Shown one piece after another: positions 1 to 8,106 of a stretch of DNA of 64,000 bases. Both the position numbers and the translations under genes were made by a program. Source of the stretch: Mariniflexile sp. TRM1-10. Its GTDB lineage: Bacteria > Bacteroidota > Bacteroidia > Flavobacteriales > Flavobacteriaceae. How positions within the stretch are numbered: position 1 is the first letter of the stretch; each line of letters starts with the position of its first letter. Below the pieces are notes generated by a model, which made no database searches, had not been told where the DNA came from, and worked only from the letters and a program-made list of their open reading frames with translations. The stretch covers positions 3,828,001-3,892,000 of the forward strand of contig NZ_CP022985.1 in NCBI RefSeq assembly GCF_003425985.1. The letters run 5' to 3'.

Positions 1-74
1 ATGTATCCATTCTATATTTTTATAATATAAAGATTAGGATGAAAGTCCTTAAATATTGAGCTATTAATCAGAAG

Positions 75-110
75 CGAAAGCCAGAACTGATTCTGGCTTT
101 CGTTTATATT
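75..110 (+). terminator. Intrinsic terminator
   Basis: A 12-bp perfect stem (75-86 pairing with 91-102, loop CTGA) is followed by a T-rich run. It would end a transcript entering from before position 1. No gene of this transcript is visible in the window. Confidence 0.7.
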
Positions 111-150
111 TTATAGGTGATTGGTGTCGTTTTTAATTTTTTTTTACAAA

Positions 151-194
151 CTGATATATATCAGTTTCAAATTCATTTTCGTATAGTAAATTAG
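151..194 (+). promoter_or_regulatory. FNR-like box with spaced -7 element
   Basis: CTGATATATATCAG at 151-164 sits inside a perfect 20-bp palindrome (148-167). A -7-like element TAAATTAG lies at 187-194, its centre exactly 33 bp from the palindrome centre, the same spacing as at the nrdJ, usp, hsp20 and BON promoters. There is no convincing protein-coding gene downstream before the terminator at 377-406, so the promoter may drive a small RNA. Confidence 0.65.
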
Positions 195-199
195 CATCA

Positions 200-406
200 T
201 AAATAAAAACGTTCTTTCTCATTTGAAAATATATGAAGTCTATAAATCGTATGATTTTTTAGCCTTCAAGAAGAATTTGGAGATATTACTTGACATAACA
301 TTATCAGTTGCCCTTTAGGAATAAAGTTATATTACTGTTTGTTTTTAATGTTAATTGATAAACTTAAATTCTTCGGAAAACAGGAAGTTTCGACTTCCTG
401 TTTTTT
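200..406 (+). ncRNA. Candidate FNR-box-driven small RNA
   Basis: The roughly 200-nt interval begins just after an FNR-like box with a correctly spaced -7 element and ends in a strong hairpin followed by a T-run. The longest reading frames inside are only about ten codons. Promoter and terminator without an ORF suggest a non-coding transcript of the stress island. I recognise no RNA family, and a very short peptide cannot be excluded. The start is estimated from the -7 position. Confidence 0.3.
377..406 (+). terminator. Intrinsic terminator
   Basis: A 12-bp stem (77-88 of this line against 393-404) with a TTTCG-type loop is followed by six T. Almost the same hairpin recurs at 555-584, so the two may be copies of one another. 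Confidence 0.7.
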
Positions 407-554
407 AAAAAGCATAGACCTTGCCATTGTAAGATATCAAGGTCGAAACAAGGCGTTCGAAGCTGTTATACAACAGGAAAACCTCCATTTGGTCATTTGA
501 TAATGGTCAATTGCAGAAAACCGCATGTTAGATAGCATCATTGAATGTTTTGGG

Positions 555-584
555 AAAACAGGAAGTTTCGGCTTCCTGTTTTTT
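555..584 (+). terminator. Intrinsic terminator, second copy
   Basis: AAAACAGGAAG pairs with CTTCCTGTTTT around a TTTCGG-type loop and is followed by T residues. It is nearly identical to the hairpin at 377-406. The 407-554 interval between them has no ORF and no clear promoter and could hold a second small transcript. From 585 to 716 I see nothing recognisable. Confidence 0.6.
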
Positions 585-727
585 ACTGTTAAATTTTATA
601 ATGAGTATTAAGATATTTACAAAAAGACATTCAAAGTTGTTTTTAACTGAAAAGCTAAATTCTCTTTAGCAATGAAGGAATATTAGCGGTTAGAAAAGGT
701 TACAAGATAAAATTGAATGTCCAAGAA

Positions 728-757
728 AACGGAGAAGCTAGACACTTCTCCGTTTTT
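728..757. terminator. Bidirectional terminator after upp
   Basis: AACGGAGAAG pairs with CTTCTCCGTT across a 7-nt loop, with an A-run on one side and a T-run on the other, so it can act on both strands. It lies 25 bp beyond the minus-strand uracil phosphoribosyltransferase stop codon. Confidence 0.7.
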
Positions 758-781
758 GATTCAACAACCCTTAAATAATCC

Positions 782-1435
782 TTATAATTTTATTCCAAAG
801 GATAGATCACCAGCATCACCAAGACCGGGAATAATATACCCTCTATTGCTTAAGTTGTCATCTATGGTGGCAATCCATAAATGGGTGTTTTTAGGAAACA
901 TACTATTAATATATTCTACCCCAGTTTTTGAGCCTATAACAGCGACTATATGTATTTGTTTTGGTATCCCATGTCGTTTAAAAGCTTTCAGCACATTAAC
1001 CAAGGTTTTTCCAGAAGCCACCATCGGGTCGCATAAAATCAAGGTTTTGTTATTAAGTGATGGTGATGCAAGATATTCAACAACAATCTCGAAAGAATCA
1101 CTGTTATTGCTGTGGTGCCTGTAGGCCGATATAAATGCATTCTCAGCTTTGTTATAGTAATTTAATAATCCTTGATGTAAAGTTAGGCCAGCTCTTAGCA
1201 CTGAACATAAAACAAGTTGATCCTCATATACGGCCATCGTCTTGCTCCCAAAAGGTGTTTTAACATCTCTAATTTTATAATGTAATGTTTTGCTTAGTTC
1301 ATATCCTAATACTTCACCAATGTGCTCAATATTCTTTCTGAAACGCATAGCATCTTTTTGTATATCAACATCCCTTAATTCAGATATGAATTGATTTAAA
1401 ATAGAATTGTTGGTAGAAAAATCATGCACAATCAT
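782..1435 (-). CDS. upp: Uracil phosphoribosyltransferase
   Basis: This cytosolic salvage enzyme converts uracil and PRPP to UMP and pyrophosphate. The 217-residue protein has full family length. The PRPP-binding loop is at residues 131-144 (LILCDPMVASGKT) and the uracil-binding C-terminal loop at about 200-214 (PGLGDAGDLSFG). It is transcribed divergently from the class II ribonucleotide reductase, and the FNR-like box at 1496-1507 lies between them. On the minus strand a weak -7 (CAATTTTA, 1465-1472) has the 33-bp spacing, so both genes may share one operator. Pyrimidine salvage fits the nucleotide supply theme of the neighbour. Confidence 0.93.
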   Translation of the reverse strand: MIVHDFSTNNSILNQFISELRDVDIQKDAMRFRKNIEHIGEVLGYELSKTLHYKIRDVKTPFGSKTMAVYEDQLVLCSVLRAGLTLHQGLLNYYNKAENAFISAYRHHSNNSDSFEIVVEYLASPSLNNKTLILCDPMVASGKTLVNVLKAFKRHGIPKQIHIVAVIGSKTGVEYINSMFPKNTHLWIATIDDNLSNRGYIIPGLGDAGDLSFGIKL

Positions 1436-1464
1436 TGGTTTTGAGATTAATGTGTTATGTGGAT

Positions 1465-1538
1465 TAAAATTGATGAATAAAATTCAATTTTTAAATGACA
1501 TATATCATTGATGTTATTGATTCATCTGGATATATTTA
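1465..1538. promoter_or_regulatory. Divergent FNR-like promoter, upp / nrdJ
   Basis: The box TGACATATATCA at 1496-1507 differs from the consensus by one base. On the plus strand a -7 element TATATTTA lies at 1531-1538, and on the minus strand CAATTTTA at 1465-1472. Both element centres are 33 bp from the box centre. A single dimer site could therefore activate both directions. Confidence 0.65.
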
Positions 1539-1674
1539 GATTATCTCTTAACTTCAGTCATAAATATGCACCTGAAAATTCATATTCAATTGTTTTATAT
1601 GGCTAATGATGAGTTATTAAAGTCTTAAAAGTTAAGAAGTATGCATCGCTTTCATAACTCTAATCGCCCCTGCT

Positions 1675-3393
1675 ATGGAAATATTGACTAAAAATGCCAT
1701 ACAAATTCTTGAAGACCGCTATTTACTAAAAGATAGTAAAGGCGCACTTATTGAAAATCCCGAACAGCTTTTTCGTAGGGTAGCCAAATTTGTTGCAAGT
1801 TGTGAAAAGGCGCATGTTGCAGATTGGGAGAATACGTTTTATAATCTTATGAGTCTGCTGAAATTCTTGCCAAATTCACCAACATTAATGAATGCAGGTT
1901 GTAAAAATGGTCAATTAAGTGCGTGTTTTGTTTTGCCAATAGAGGATAGCCTTGAAAGTATTTTTACGACTTTGAAGCATGCTGCTTTGATACACCAAAG
2001 TGGAGGTGGTACTGGATTTAATTTTTCGAAGTTACGACCTAAAAATGATTTGGTGAGTTCCACAAACGGGACATTATCTGGTCCAGTTGCTTTTATGAAA
2101 ATTTATGATGCTGCTACGGAATACGTGAAACAAGGAGGCAAAAGGCGAGGAGCCAATATGGGGATCTTAAATGTCAATCATCCTGACATTCTTGAGTTTA
2201 TTCAATCAAAATCCAGTAAAAAAGCCATTGAAAATTTTAATATTTCCGTTGGTATCACAAACGATTTTATGCGAGCTGTTGAAAATGATTCTACTTGGAA
2301 ACTTATAAACCCTCGTACGCTTCATATAGAGAAAACGCTCAAAGCAAAAAAAATATGGCAACTGATTGTCGAAGAAGCTTGGAAAACCGGAGATCCCGGA
2401 TTGGTATTTTTGGATACTATAAACGCAGCAAATCCTACACCAAAACAAGGAAATATAAATTGTACAAATCCCTGTGGTGAAGTGCCTTTGTTGAATTATG
2501 AAAGTTGCAATTTGGGATCTATCAATCTTTCAAAAATGACACGTATGGTCAATAATAAATATGAGGTTGATTGGGAGGAATTAGCATCTACTATCCAAAT
2601 TGCCATTCGATTTTTAGATAATATTATCATAGTAAATCATTATTTAATGCCGGAGGTGGAGGCGATAACAACATCCAATAGGAAAATTGGGTTGGGAGTC
2701 ATGGGATGGGCAGAACTTCTCATTTTATTGGAAATGCCTTATGAATCCGAGAAGGCACTCACTTTAGGTGAAAAACTCATGAAATTTATTAAGCAAGAAA
2801 GCTATAAGGCTTCAGCAGCTATAGCCATGGAAAAAGGTGTGTTTCCAGAATGGGAAAGAAGCGTTTTTTTTCCAATTTACAAAATGAGAAATGCTACTTG
2901 TAATAGTATGGCACCTACAGGGACCATTTCGGTTATTGCAAACACATCGTATTCTATTGAGCCCTTGTTTGCCTTGGCTTATATAAGAGTTGGCATCTTA
3001 GGTGGAAAAAAACAAACAGCCCTAAATGGTGTTTTTCTACAAAAAATGAAGGAACTGAATTTATGGACCGATGCCTTGAAAAAGCAAATTTACCAGTCTG
3101 GTAGCATTCAGGAAATAGAAAGCATACCTTCACAAATAAAATTGTTATTTAAAACAAGTTTGGAAATATCTTGGCAGTACCATTTATTGCATCAAAAGAT
3201 TTTTCAGAAATTCACTGATAATGCCGTTTCAAAAACTATAAATCTATCTCAAGATGCTAGTGTTAAAGATGTTTCGGACATCTATATGACAGCATGGAAA
3301 TATAAACTAAAAGGTATTACAATTTATCGCTATGGCAGTAAAGACCATCAGATACTTCAAAAGTGCAGTCTTAACAATAGTACAAATTGCTAA
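1675..3393 (+). CDS. nrdJ: Class II ribonucleotide reductase, adenosylcobalamin-dependent
   Basis: This enzyme reduces ribonucleotides to deoxyribonucleotides using a thiyl radical made from adenosylcobalamin, without needing oxygen. The 572-residue protein shows the first redox cysteine in LSACFVLP (C84), the NPCGE signature with the thiyl cysteine (N265, C267, E269), the partner cysteine in SCNLGS (C278) and the phosphate-binding APTGT loop (413-417). The C-terminus ends in a Cys pair (C564, C572) that could pass electrons. There is no N-terminal ATP-cone, which suggests loss of overall activity control. It is preceded by an FNR-like box and a perfectly spaced -7 element. It resembles NrdZ-type enzymes of hypoxia regulons more than the long housekeeping NrdJ. 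Confidence 0.88.
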   Translation: MEILTKNAIQILEDRYLLKDSKGALIENPEQLFRRVAKFVASCEKAHVADWENTFYNLMSLLKFLPNSPTLMNAGCKNGQLSACFVLPIEDSLESIFTTLKHAALIHQSGGGTGFNFSKLRPKNDLVSSTNGTLSGPVAFMKIYDAATEYVKQGGKRRGANMGILNVNHPDILEFIQSKSSKKAIENFNISVGITNDFMRAVENDSTWKLINPRTLHIEKTLKAKKIWQLIVEEAWKTGDPGLVFLDTINAANPTPKQGNINCTNPCGEVPLLNYESCNLGSINLSKMTRMVNNKYEVDWEELASTIQIAIRFLDNIIIVNHYLMPEVEAITTSNRKIGLGVMGWAELLILLEMPYESEKALTLGEKLMKFIKQESYKASAAIAMEKGVFPEWERSVFFPIYKMRNATCNSMAPTGTISVIANTSYSIEPLFALAYIRVGILGGKKQTALNGVFLQKMKELNLWTDALKKQIYQSGSIQEIESIPSQIKLLFKTSLEISWQYHLLHQKIFQKFTDNAVSKTINLSQDASVKDVSDIYMTAWKYKLKGITIYRYGSKDHQILQKCSLNNSTNC

Positions 3394-3404
3394 TTGATTT
3401 TATC

Positions 3405-3447
3405 TGATATATATCATATTTTCTATTTATAAAAAAGTTTAAATTTA
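3405..3447 (+). promoter_or_regulatory. FNR-like box and -7 element, usp operon
   Basis: The perfect palindrome TGATATATATCA lies at 3405-3416 and TAAATTTA at 3440-3447, with centres 33 bp apart. The first universal stress protein starts at 3473, giving a leader of roughly 20 nt. Confidence 0.7.
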
Positions 3448-3472
3448 TCTGGAATCCTAAAAAGTATATGCG

Positions 3473-4324
3473 ATGCTATCCATACTTCTTCCTACAGATT
3501 TTTCTGAAAATTCAATGAATGCGGTCAAATATGCATTGGAATTTTTTAAACATCAAAAGGTTGATTTTTTCTTTATGCATGCCTATCAAAATGACTTTTA
3601 TAATCATGAAGAGTTGGCATCTCGTGAGGTTTTTGATGACATTCTGGATAAAGTGAAAAACCAATCGGAAAAAAATCTCGAAAATCTTCTTGAGACTGTA
3701 AAAAAAATGACATTAAACTCTAGATTCACTTTTCACACCATATCTGCTTACAATACGCTGGTGGACGAAGCTAATCTCATTGCGGATGCTAAAAATATTG
3801 ATTTGATAGTAATGGGTACGAAAGGAAAGTCTGATGAACGACATATTATATTTGGAAGCCATACTTTTCAAGTTCTGAAGTATGTGAAATGTCCTATTTT
3901 GGCGATTCCTTCAAATTATACCAATACGCAGCCGAAACGTATTTTGTTTCCAACTGATTATCTAATTCCATACAAACATCGTGAACTAAAATTAGTATGT
4001 GACCTAGCCGCATCCTATAAAAGCATTATTGATGTATTGTATATTTCGAAAAGCGATAAATTATCACTTAGACAAGAAGATAACCAAGCTTTTATAAAAG
4101 AAACCATCTGTAAAACCAATATTGATTTTCACATAGTACACAGTAAAAAAATAGCAGAAACGATTCAAAATTATATAAAGAATAATGCCATAGATATGTT
4201 GGTTATGGTCAATACCCAACATTCATTTTTGGAGGATATGCTATTTCCTTCTAAAATAGATATAGTAAGTGTGGACCTTAAAATACCACTTTTGGCACTC
4301 CAAAATGCCACCCGTTATATATAA
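3473..4324 (+). CDS. Universal stress protein, tandem domain (1 of 4)
   Basis: A cytosolic protein of 283 residues made of two UspA folds. The first half keeps the ATP-binding signature G-x2-G-x9-G-S (GTKGKSDERHIIFGSHT, about residues 119-135). The second half has lost it and instead ends with MLVMVNTQHSF, a pattern repeated with variation in the three paralogues downstream. It is the first gene of an operon with two further usp genes and has its own FNR-like promoter. Universal stress proteins of this kind accumulate during growth arrest or oxygen limitation. The ligand and partners of this one cannot be read from the sequence. Confidence 0.9.
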   Translation: MLSILLPTDFSENSMNAVKYALEFFKHQKVDFFFMHAYQNDFYNHEELASREVFDDILDKVKNQSEKNLENLLETVKKMTLNSRFTFHTISAYNTLVDEANLIADAKNIDLIVMGTKGKSDERHIIFGSHTFQVLKYVKCPILAIPSNYTNTQPKRILFPTDYLIPYKHRELKLVCDLAASYKSIIDVLYISKSDKLSLRQEDNQAFIKETICKTNIDFHIVHSKKIAETIQNYIKNNAIDMLVMVNTQHSFLEDMLFPSKIDIVSVDLKIPLLALQNATRYI

Positions 4325-4346
4325 ATACATTAAAAAATTATTGGTT

Positions 4347-5204
4347 ATGAAACATATTCTTTTGCCCACCGATTTTTCAGATAATTCATGGAATGCTATC
4401 AAATATGGAATAAAACTTTTCAAAGATGAAGAATGTACTTTTCATTTGTTTAACACGTATATTCCCGTTATTTATCATGTAGAGTATATGTTGGCATATC
4501 CGGCTCAATTCGGTTTGGGAGATGCCATAAGAGAGGCTTCCTTACAGGGTTTGGACAGACTCATGGGCAGAATTTCCAAGGAATTCGAAAATAATCCAAA
4601 CCATAGATTTGAGTCGATTGCCAGATTTGACACGTTGGTTCTTGGCATTAAAGAATTGATTGACGAACGTCATATTGACCTTATTGTTATGGGGACAAAA
4701 GGAGCAACAGGAGCCAAAGAGGTATTGTTAGGCTCAAATACCGTTCAGGTTTTTAAAAATATAAAATGCCCCATTCTAGCCATTCCATCAGATTTTGAAT
4801 ATGAGTCACCACAAGAGATTCTGTTTCCTACTGATCTTGATGTTGATTATCAAAAGACATCTTTAGACCTTCTGGTAGATATTGCAGTAACACACCATTC
4901 AAGAATAAATACTATGCATGTTTCAACAGGCTATGATTTAACAGAAGCACAGGAGAGCCATAAAATGATATTGGAAAATATGTTTAAAAGCACAGCTTAT
5001 TTATTCCATGATGTTGAAAGTATGGAGATAGTAGAAGCCATCAATAAATTTCAGATTAAACATCGAATCAACATGTTGGTCATGATAAACAATAAGCATT
5101 CGTTTTTTGAAAATTTATTTTTCAAGAATACAATCAATCAAATTGGGTTTCATTTGAATATTCCATTTTTGGTAATTCCTTCTAAAGCACATCGCGAGTC
5201 ATGA
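4347..5204 (+). CDS. Universal stress protein, tandem domain (2 of 4)
   Basis: A 285-residue two-domain UspA protein. I chose the ATG at 4347 because it gives the typical opening MKHILLPTDFSDNSW; the open frame runs back to 4269, but that would overlap the previous gene and add 26 unrelated residues. The first domain carries the ATP-binding motif GTKGATGAKEVLLGSNT, and the second domain has the degenerate MLVMINNKHSF. It follows usp 1 by 22 bp and overlaps usp 3 by four bases (ATGA), so the three are co-transcribed and probably translationally coupled. Confidence 0.9.
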   Translation: MKHILLPTDFSDNSWNAIKYGIKLFKDEECTFHLFNTYIPVIYHVEYMLAYPAQFGLGDAIREASLQGLDRLMGRISKEFENNPNHRFESIARFDTLVLGIKELIDERHIDLIVMGTKGATGAKEVLLGSNTVQVFKNIKCPILAIPSDFEYESPQEILFPTDLDVDYQKTSLDLLVDIAVTHHSRINTMHVSTGYDLTEAQESHKMILENMFKSTAYLFHDVESMEIVEAINKFQIKHRINMLVMINNKHSFFENLFFKNTINQIGFHLNIPFLVIPSKAHRES

Positions 5205-6040
5205 AAACCAAGGCATTCCATATTTTATTGCCAACCGATTTTTCAGATAATGCATGGAACGCTATCGTATATGCTTTAAAACTATATGTTGATGAATTTT
5301 GCACCTTTTATTTTTTGCATTCCACGTACATCACAAATCCCGTATCCAGGACCTATATTACCTCACATTATATCGATAAGTTAAAAGAGCAAGCATTAAA
5401 GGAATTAGCAGAATTAAAAGCCCAGACAGAAATTGCCAATGCCAATGCCAATCATGATTTCAAAACGCTTTTATTTGAAGAGGAACTCATGGATGCTGTC
5501 CATGAAGCAGTTAAACAAAACGCCATTGATATTGTTGTTATGGGAACTAAGGGAGCAACAGGTTCAATTGATTATTTGTTTGGAAGCAATACAGTAAAAG
5601 TCGTTAAAAAGATTAAAAACTGCCCAATTTTAATTGTTCCAGATGAACATGATTTCGTTGCGCCAAAGCAAATAGCGTTTCCAACGGATTACAATCGTTT
5701 CTATAATGATGAACTAAGGCCACTTAAAAGTATGGCAGATTTATTCAATTCTAAAATTCGAGTCGTGCATATTAACACCGAAAAGGAATTATCAGATATT
5801 CAAAAGTATAATATGACGATGCTTGAAAACTATCTGGCCGATTATGAATGTAGTTTTCATTGGTTGCCCGATTATACAAAAAAAGCAGAAGCCATCACAA
5901 CATTTATTGAAGAACTCAACATAGAGATGCTTGCTATGGTAAAGTATAGGCACAGTCTCTTGGAAACTATAATCAATGAGCCAGTGATAAAAAAACTGGC
6001 CTTCCATCCAAAAGTTCCCGTATTGGTAATACCAGAATGA
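5201..6040 (+). CDS. Universal stress protein, tandem domain (3 of 4)
   Basis: A 279-residue two-domain UspA protein whose start overlaps the stop of usp 2 in an ATGA junction. The first half has the GTKGATGSIDYLFGSNT nucleotide-binding motif. The second half carries the variant MLAMVKYRHSL. It is the last gene of the usp operon: after the stop comes a copy of the Q dispersed repeat rather than another close gene. It is clearly paralogous to its neighbours but diverged, so the duplications are old. Confidence 0.9.
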   Translation: MKTKAFHILLPTDFSDNAWNAIVYALKLYVDEFCTFYFLHSTYITNPVSRTYITSHYIDKLKEQALKELAELKAQTEIANANANHDFKTLLFEEELMDAVHEAVKQNAIDIVVMGTKGATGSIDYLFGSNTVKVVKKIKNCPILIVPDEHDFVAPKQIAFPTDYNRFYNDELRPLKSMADLFNSKIRVVHINTEKELSDIQKYNMTMLENYLADYECSFHWLPDYTKKAEAITTFIEELNIEMLAMVKYRHSLLETIINEPVIKKLAFHPKVPVLVIPE

Positions 6041-6051
6041 GCTGATATAGA

Positions 6052-6207
6052 ATATAGAGAATAGACAATAGACAAATAGAACCTTCGGAAGATTATTTAG
6101 ATTAATTATTACAAAAAGCTAGGCGACAAATCGGTAATCGCTTTAAAAAGCCCTTTCACTGTGTTTTCAGTGAATTGTAAAAGTTTTATCGGACAACAAT
6201 GATTACA
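6052..6207 (-). repeat. Q-family dispersed repeat, copy 1
   Basis: Its reverse complement matches the segments at 23424, 24318, 35234 and 48824: a conserved start ATTGTTGTCCGATAAA, an internal CACTG...CAGTG small hairpin, then GGCTTTTTAAAG, a stretch GATTA-TGATTTG, and a tail like AAGGCTCTTTATTC. It contains no open reading frame. All five copies are intergenic. Confidence 0.7.
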
Positions 6208-6229
6208 TAATCAAAAGAAAAATAACTCA

Positions 6230-6302
6230 TGAAATGCCCATTCACAGACGTATTAAATATTCCGAAAGTTTTCGGGACACCCTAATAATTTGGGTATTTC
6301 AT
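6230..6302. repeat. R-type inverted repeat in usp 4 leader
   Basis: TGAAATGCCCA at about 6230 is an inverted match, with one mismatch, to TGGGTATTTCA at about 6292. Related arrangements (a GAAAC(A/G)CCC-like left arm, a GGGTG-like right arm) lie at 11763 and 17673, each a short distance upstream of a start codon that follows an A-rich stretch and CAGATGA. Confidence 0.4.
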
Positions 6303-6334
6303 CAGACAATTAAAAAAATAACAAATATAGACAG

Positions 6335-7189
6335 ATGAAACGCAAGATATTATTACCAACAGATTTTTCAACGAATGCTTTGCAAGCTATCCATTATGCT
6401 TTGGAACTTTATAAGAATGAGACATGTATATTTTATTTTCTCAATGTGTTTTCTGTCGATTTAAAAAATATTTACAACGTTGCAAATATGGTGTCAGGAA
6501 GTGAAGTATATGAAACTGAGAAAACAAACTCCGAATACGAACTGGAAAAACTTTTGAATATTTTCGCTTTTGGAGAGAAAGGAAACCCAAAGCATAACTT
6601 TCAGACGATATCAATATTCAACAATCCTTTGGAGGCCATTAAAAATGTCGTAGAGGAGAAAGATATCGAACTCATTGTTATGGGCACCAGAGGCGAAACA
6701 AAAGCGAGAGGCAATGTTTTTGGAAGTACAGCCGTTATTGTTATGGAGAAAGTGAGAAACTGCCCCGTCATAGTGGTTCCAGAATTGGCAAAAATACAAT
6801 TGCCAAAAGAGATTGTATTTCCAACCAGTTACAAAACACATTTTAAAAAACGGGAATTAAGTTATTTAATTGATATTGCCCAAAGATATAAAGCCTCAAT
6901 AAAAATATTACACGTTACCAACGAAGAGGAATTGGATGAAGAGCAATTGAACGGTAAAAAACTTTTAGTAGAATATTTTGAAGATATAAGCCATTCATTC
7001 CATTCTTTAAGCCATATATCTGTTCCCTCTGCTATTAATTGTTTTGTTGAAAGTAGAGAAAGCGATATGGTAGCGTTTATCAACAGAAAGCATACATTTT
7101 TCGGAAGCATACTTACACGTCCATTGGTAAAAGAAATCAGTTTTGATTTAAAAGTACCCATTTTAGTGATGCATGATTTAAGAAATTAA
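6335..7189 (+). CDS. Universal stress protein, tandem domain (4 of 4)
   Basis: A 284-residue two-domain UspA protein. The first domain keeps the motif as GTRGETKARGNVFGSTA. The second half has the most diverged form of the shared tail motif (MVAFINRKHTF). It is separated from usp 3 by about 290 bp holding a Q repeat and an R-type inverted repeat, so it probably has its own promoter. I could not find an FNR-like box there. Confidence 0.9.
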   Translation: MKRKILLPTDFSTNALQAIHYALELYKNETCIFYFLNVFSVDLKNIYNVANMVSGSEVYETEKTNSEYELEKLLNIFAFGEKGNPKHNFQTISIFNNPLEAIKNVVEEKDIELIVMGTRGETKARGNVFGSTAVIVMEKVRNCPVIVVPELAKIQLPKEIVFPTSYKTHFKKRELSYLIDIAQRYKASIKILHVTNEEELDEEQLNGKKLLVEYFEDISHSFHSLSHISVPSAINCFVESRESDMVAFINRKHTFFGSILTRPLVKEISFDLKVPILVMHDLRN

Positions 7190-7198
7190 AAGAAAACT

Positions 7199-7413
7199 CT
7201 TTTAAACTTTTTTGAGTGAAGCGAAAATTAGTCATTTTGTGCTCGATTAAAGGCTTTTTTGAGTTAGGGCCGAGCGTAAAGAAAAGGTTTAGTAAACCTT
7301 TTTAGAGAAGGAGCCAGCTTGTCGCATTGGAAAAGCTACGGAAGGAAGAAAAGACAAAAAGCGAGTGCAAAAGGACAATTTTTTAGCCAGTTATGAAAAG
7401 TTTAAACGAGTTC
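7199..7413 (-). repeat. P-family palindromic element, copy 1 (core B)
   Basis: About 215 bp with terminal inverted repeats related to GAAGTGGTTTAAAC. Long imperfect arms could fold the whole element into one hairpin. The centre is core B, a small hairpin AAAGGTTTAGTAAACCTTT flanked by GAGCCAGCTTGTC and AGGGCCGAGCGTAAAG. Its reverse complement is close to the copy at 24051-24270. It has no ORF. Confidence 0.75.
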
Positions 7414-7529
7414 AATATAGGAAAATGAAGCCATGATTTGGAAACATAAAGACCAATGAAAATAAAGCGATTGCTTCGCCAGTTCGCTATAGCTCGTGTC
7501 CATATGACTGGAAGAATTATGAATTCAGA

Positions 7530-7653
7530 ATTCTGAATAAATAAATAAACAAATAAACGAATAAACAAATAAACACAACCCTTAGAACCAGTATGAGTTC
7601 CCTTTGTTAAGTCCCTCCTTCGGAGGGGTTGGGGAGGCTTGGGGGTAGGGGTC
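7530..7653. repeat. Simple AAATAAAC array and G-rich tract
   Basis: Positions 7535-7577 are a degenerate tandem of AAATAAAC units. They are followed by a CCCTCC-TTC-GGAGGG hairpin (7613-7627) and a tract with four runs of four or five G at 7625-7651, separated by TT, AGGCTT and TA. The tract ends 15 nt before the next start codon. In this AT-rich DNA it is a strong outlier and could form a G-quadruplex. Confidence 0.5.
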
Positions 7654-7666
7654 TAAATATTCACAT

Positions 7667-8065
7667 ATGAAAAGCACAGGTATTTGGTTAGATAAAAGCA
7701 GGGCACTCATTGTTAATATAGAAAACAATGAGGAAACCATGAAAATAATCCATTCTGATATAGATAATTATAATGTTACGGCAAATAGACATATTGGAGG
7801 CGCAAAAGAAATCGTTAAGGATGTTAAATATTTAGAACGCGAAAAGCAACAGTTTAAATCCTATTTTAAGGATATAGTGCAAGAGATAAACAATACGGAT
7901 GCTTTGGTCATTTTTGGTCCTGCGGAAACCTATAAAAAATTCGCAAAAGAGTTGGAAGAGAACCATAAAAATATAAGTGTAAAAATCAAAGGCAAAAGAA
8001 AGACCGATAGCATGACCGATAATCAGGTTATAGCTTGGGTAAGGGATTTCTTTGAATCTAAATAA
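7667..8065 (+). CDS. Small protein, possible eRF1/Pelota-like (baeRF) domain
   Basis: A 132-residue soluble protein. The opening GIWLDKSRALIV resembles the start of bacterial eRF1-like (baeRF or translational machinery) proteins, which read WIDHREA near the N-terminus. The middle reads DALVIFGPAETYKKFAKEL, the strand-turn-helix seen in that fold, and the end is helical and basic. I make the assignment on pattern only. It stands 41 bp before the ATP-cone/nuclease gene and probably shares its transcript with the two following genes. Function is unknown; a role at stalled ribosomes would be inference. Confidence 0.5.
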   Translation: MKSTGIWLDKSRALIVNIENNEETMKIIHSDIDNYNVTANRHIGGAKEIVKDVKYLEREKQQFKSYFKDIVQEINNTDALVIFGPAETYKKFAKELEENHKNISVKIKGKRKTDSMTDNQVIAWVRDFFESK

Positions 8066-8106
8066 TAGATAGAGTTGTTGTTATTATAATATTTTTTTAA
8101 GGATCT

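Noticed and set aside
717..1124. Plus-strand 135-codon frame
   Set aside because: It runs antisense over the end of uracil phosphoribosyltransferase, begins within a terminator and has no family features.
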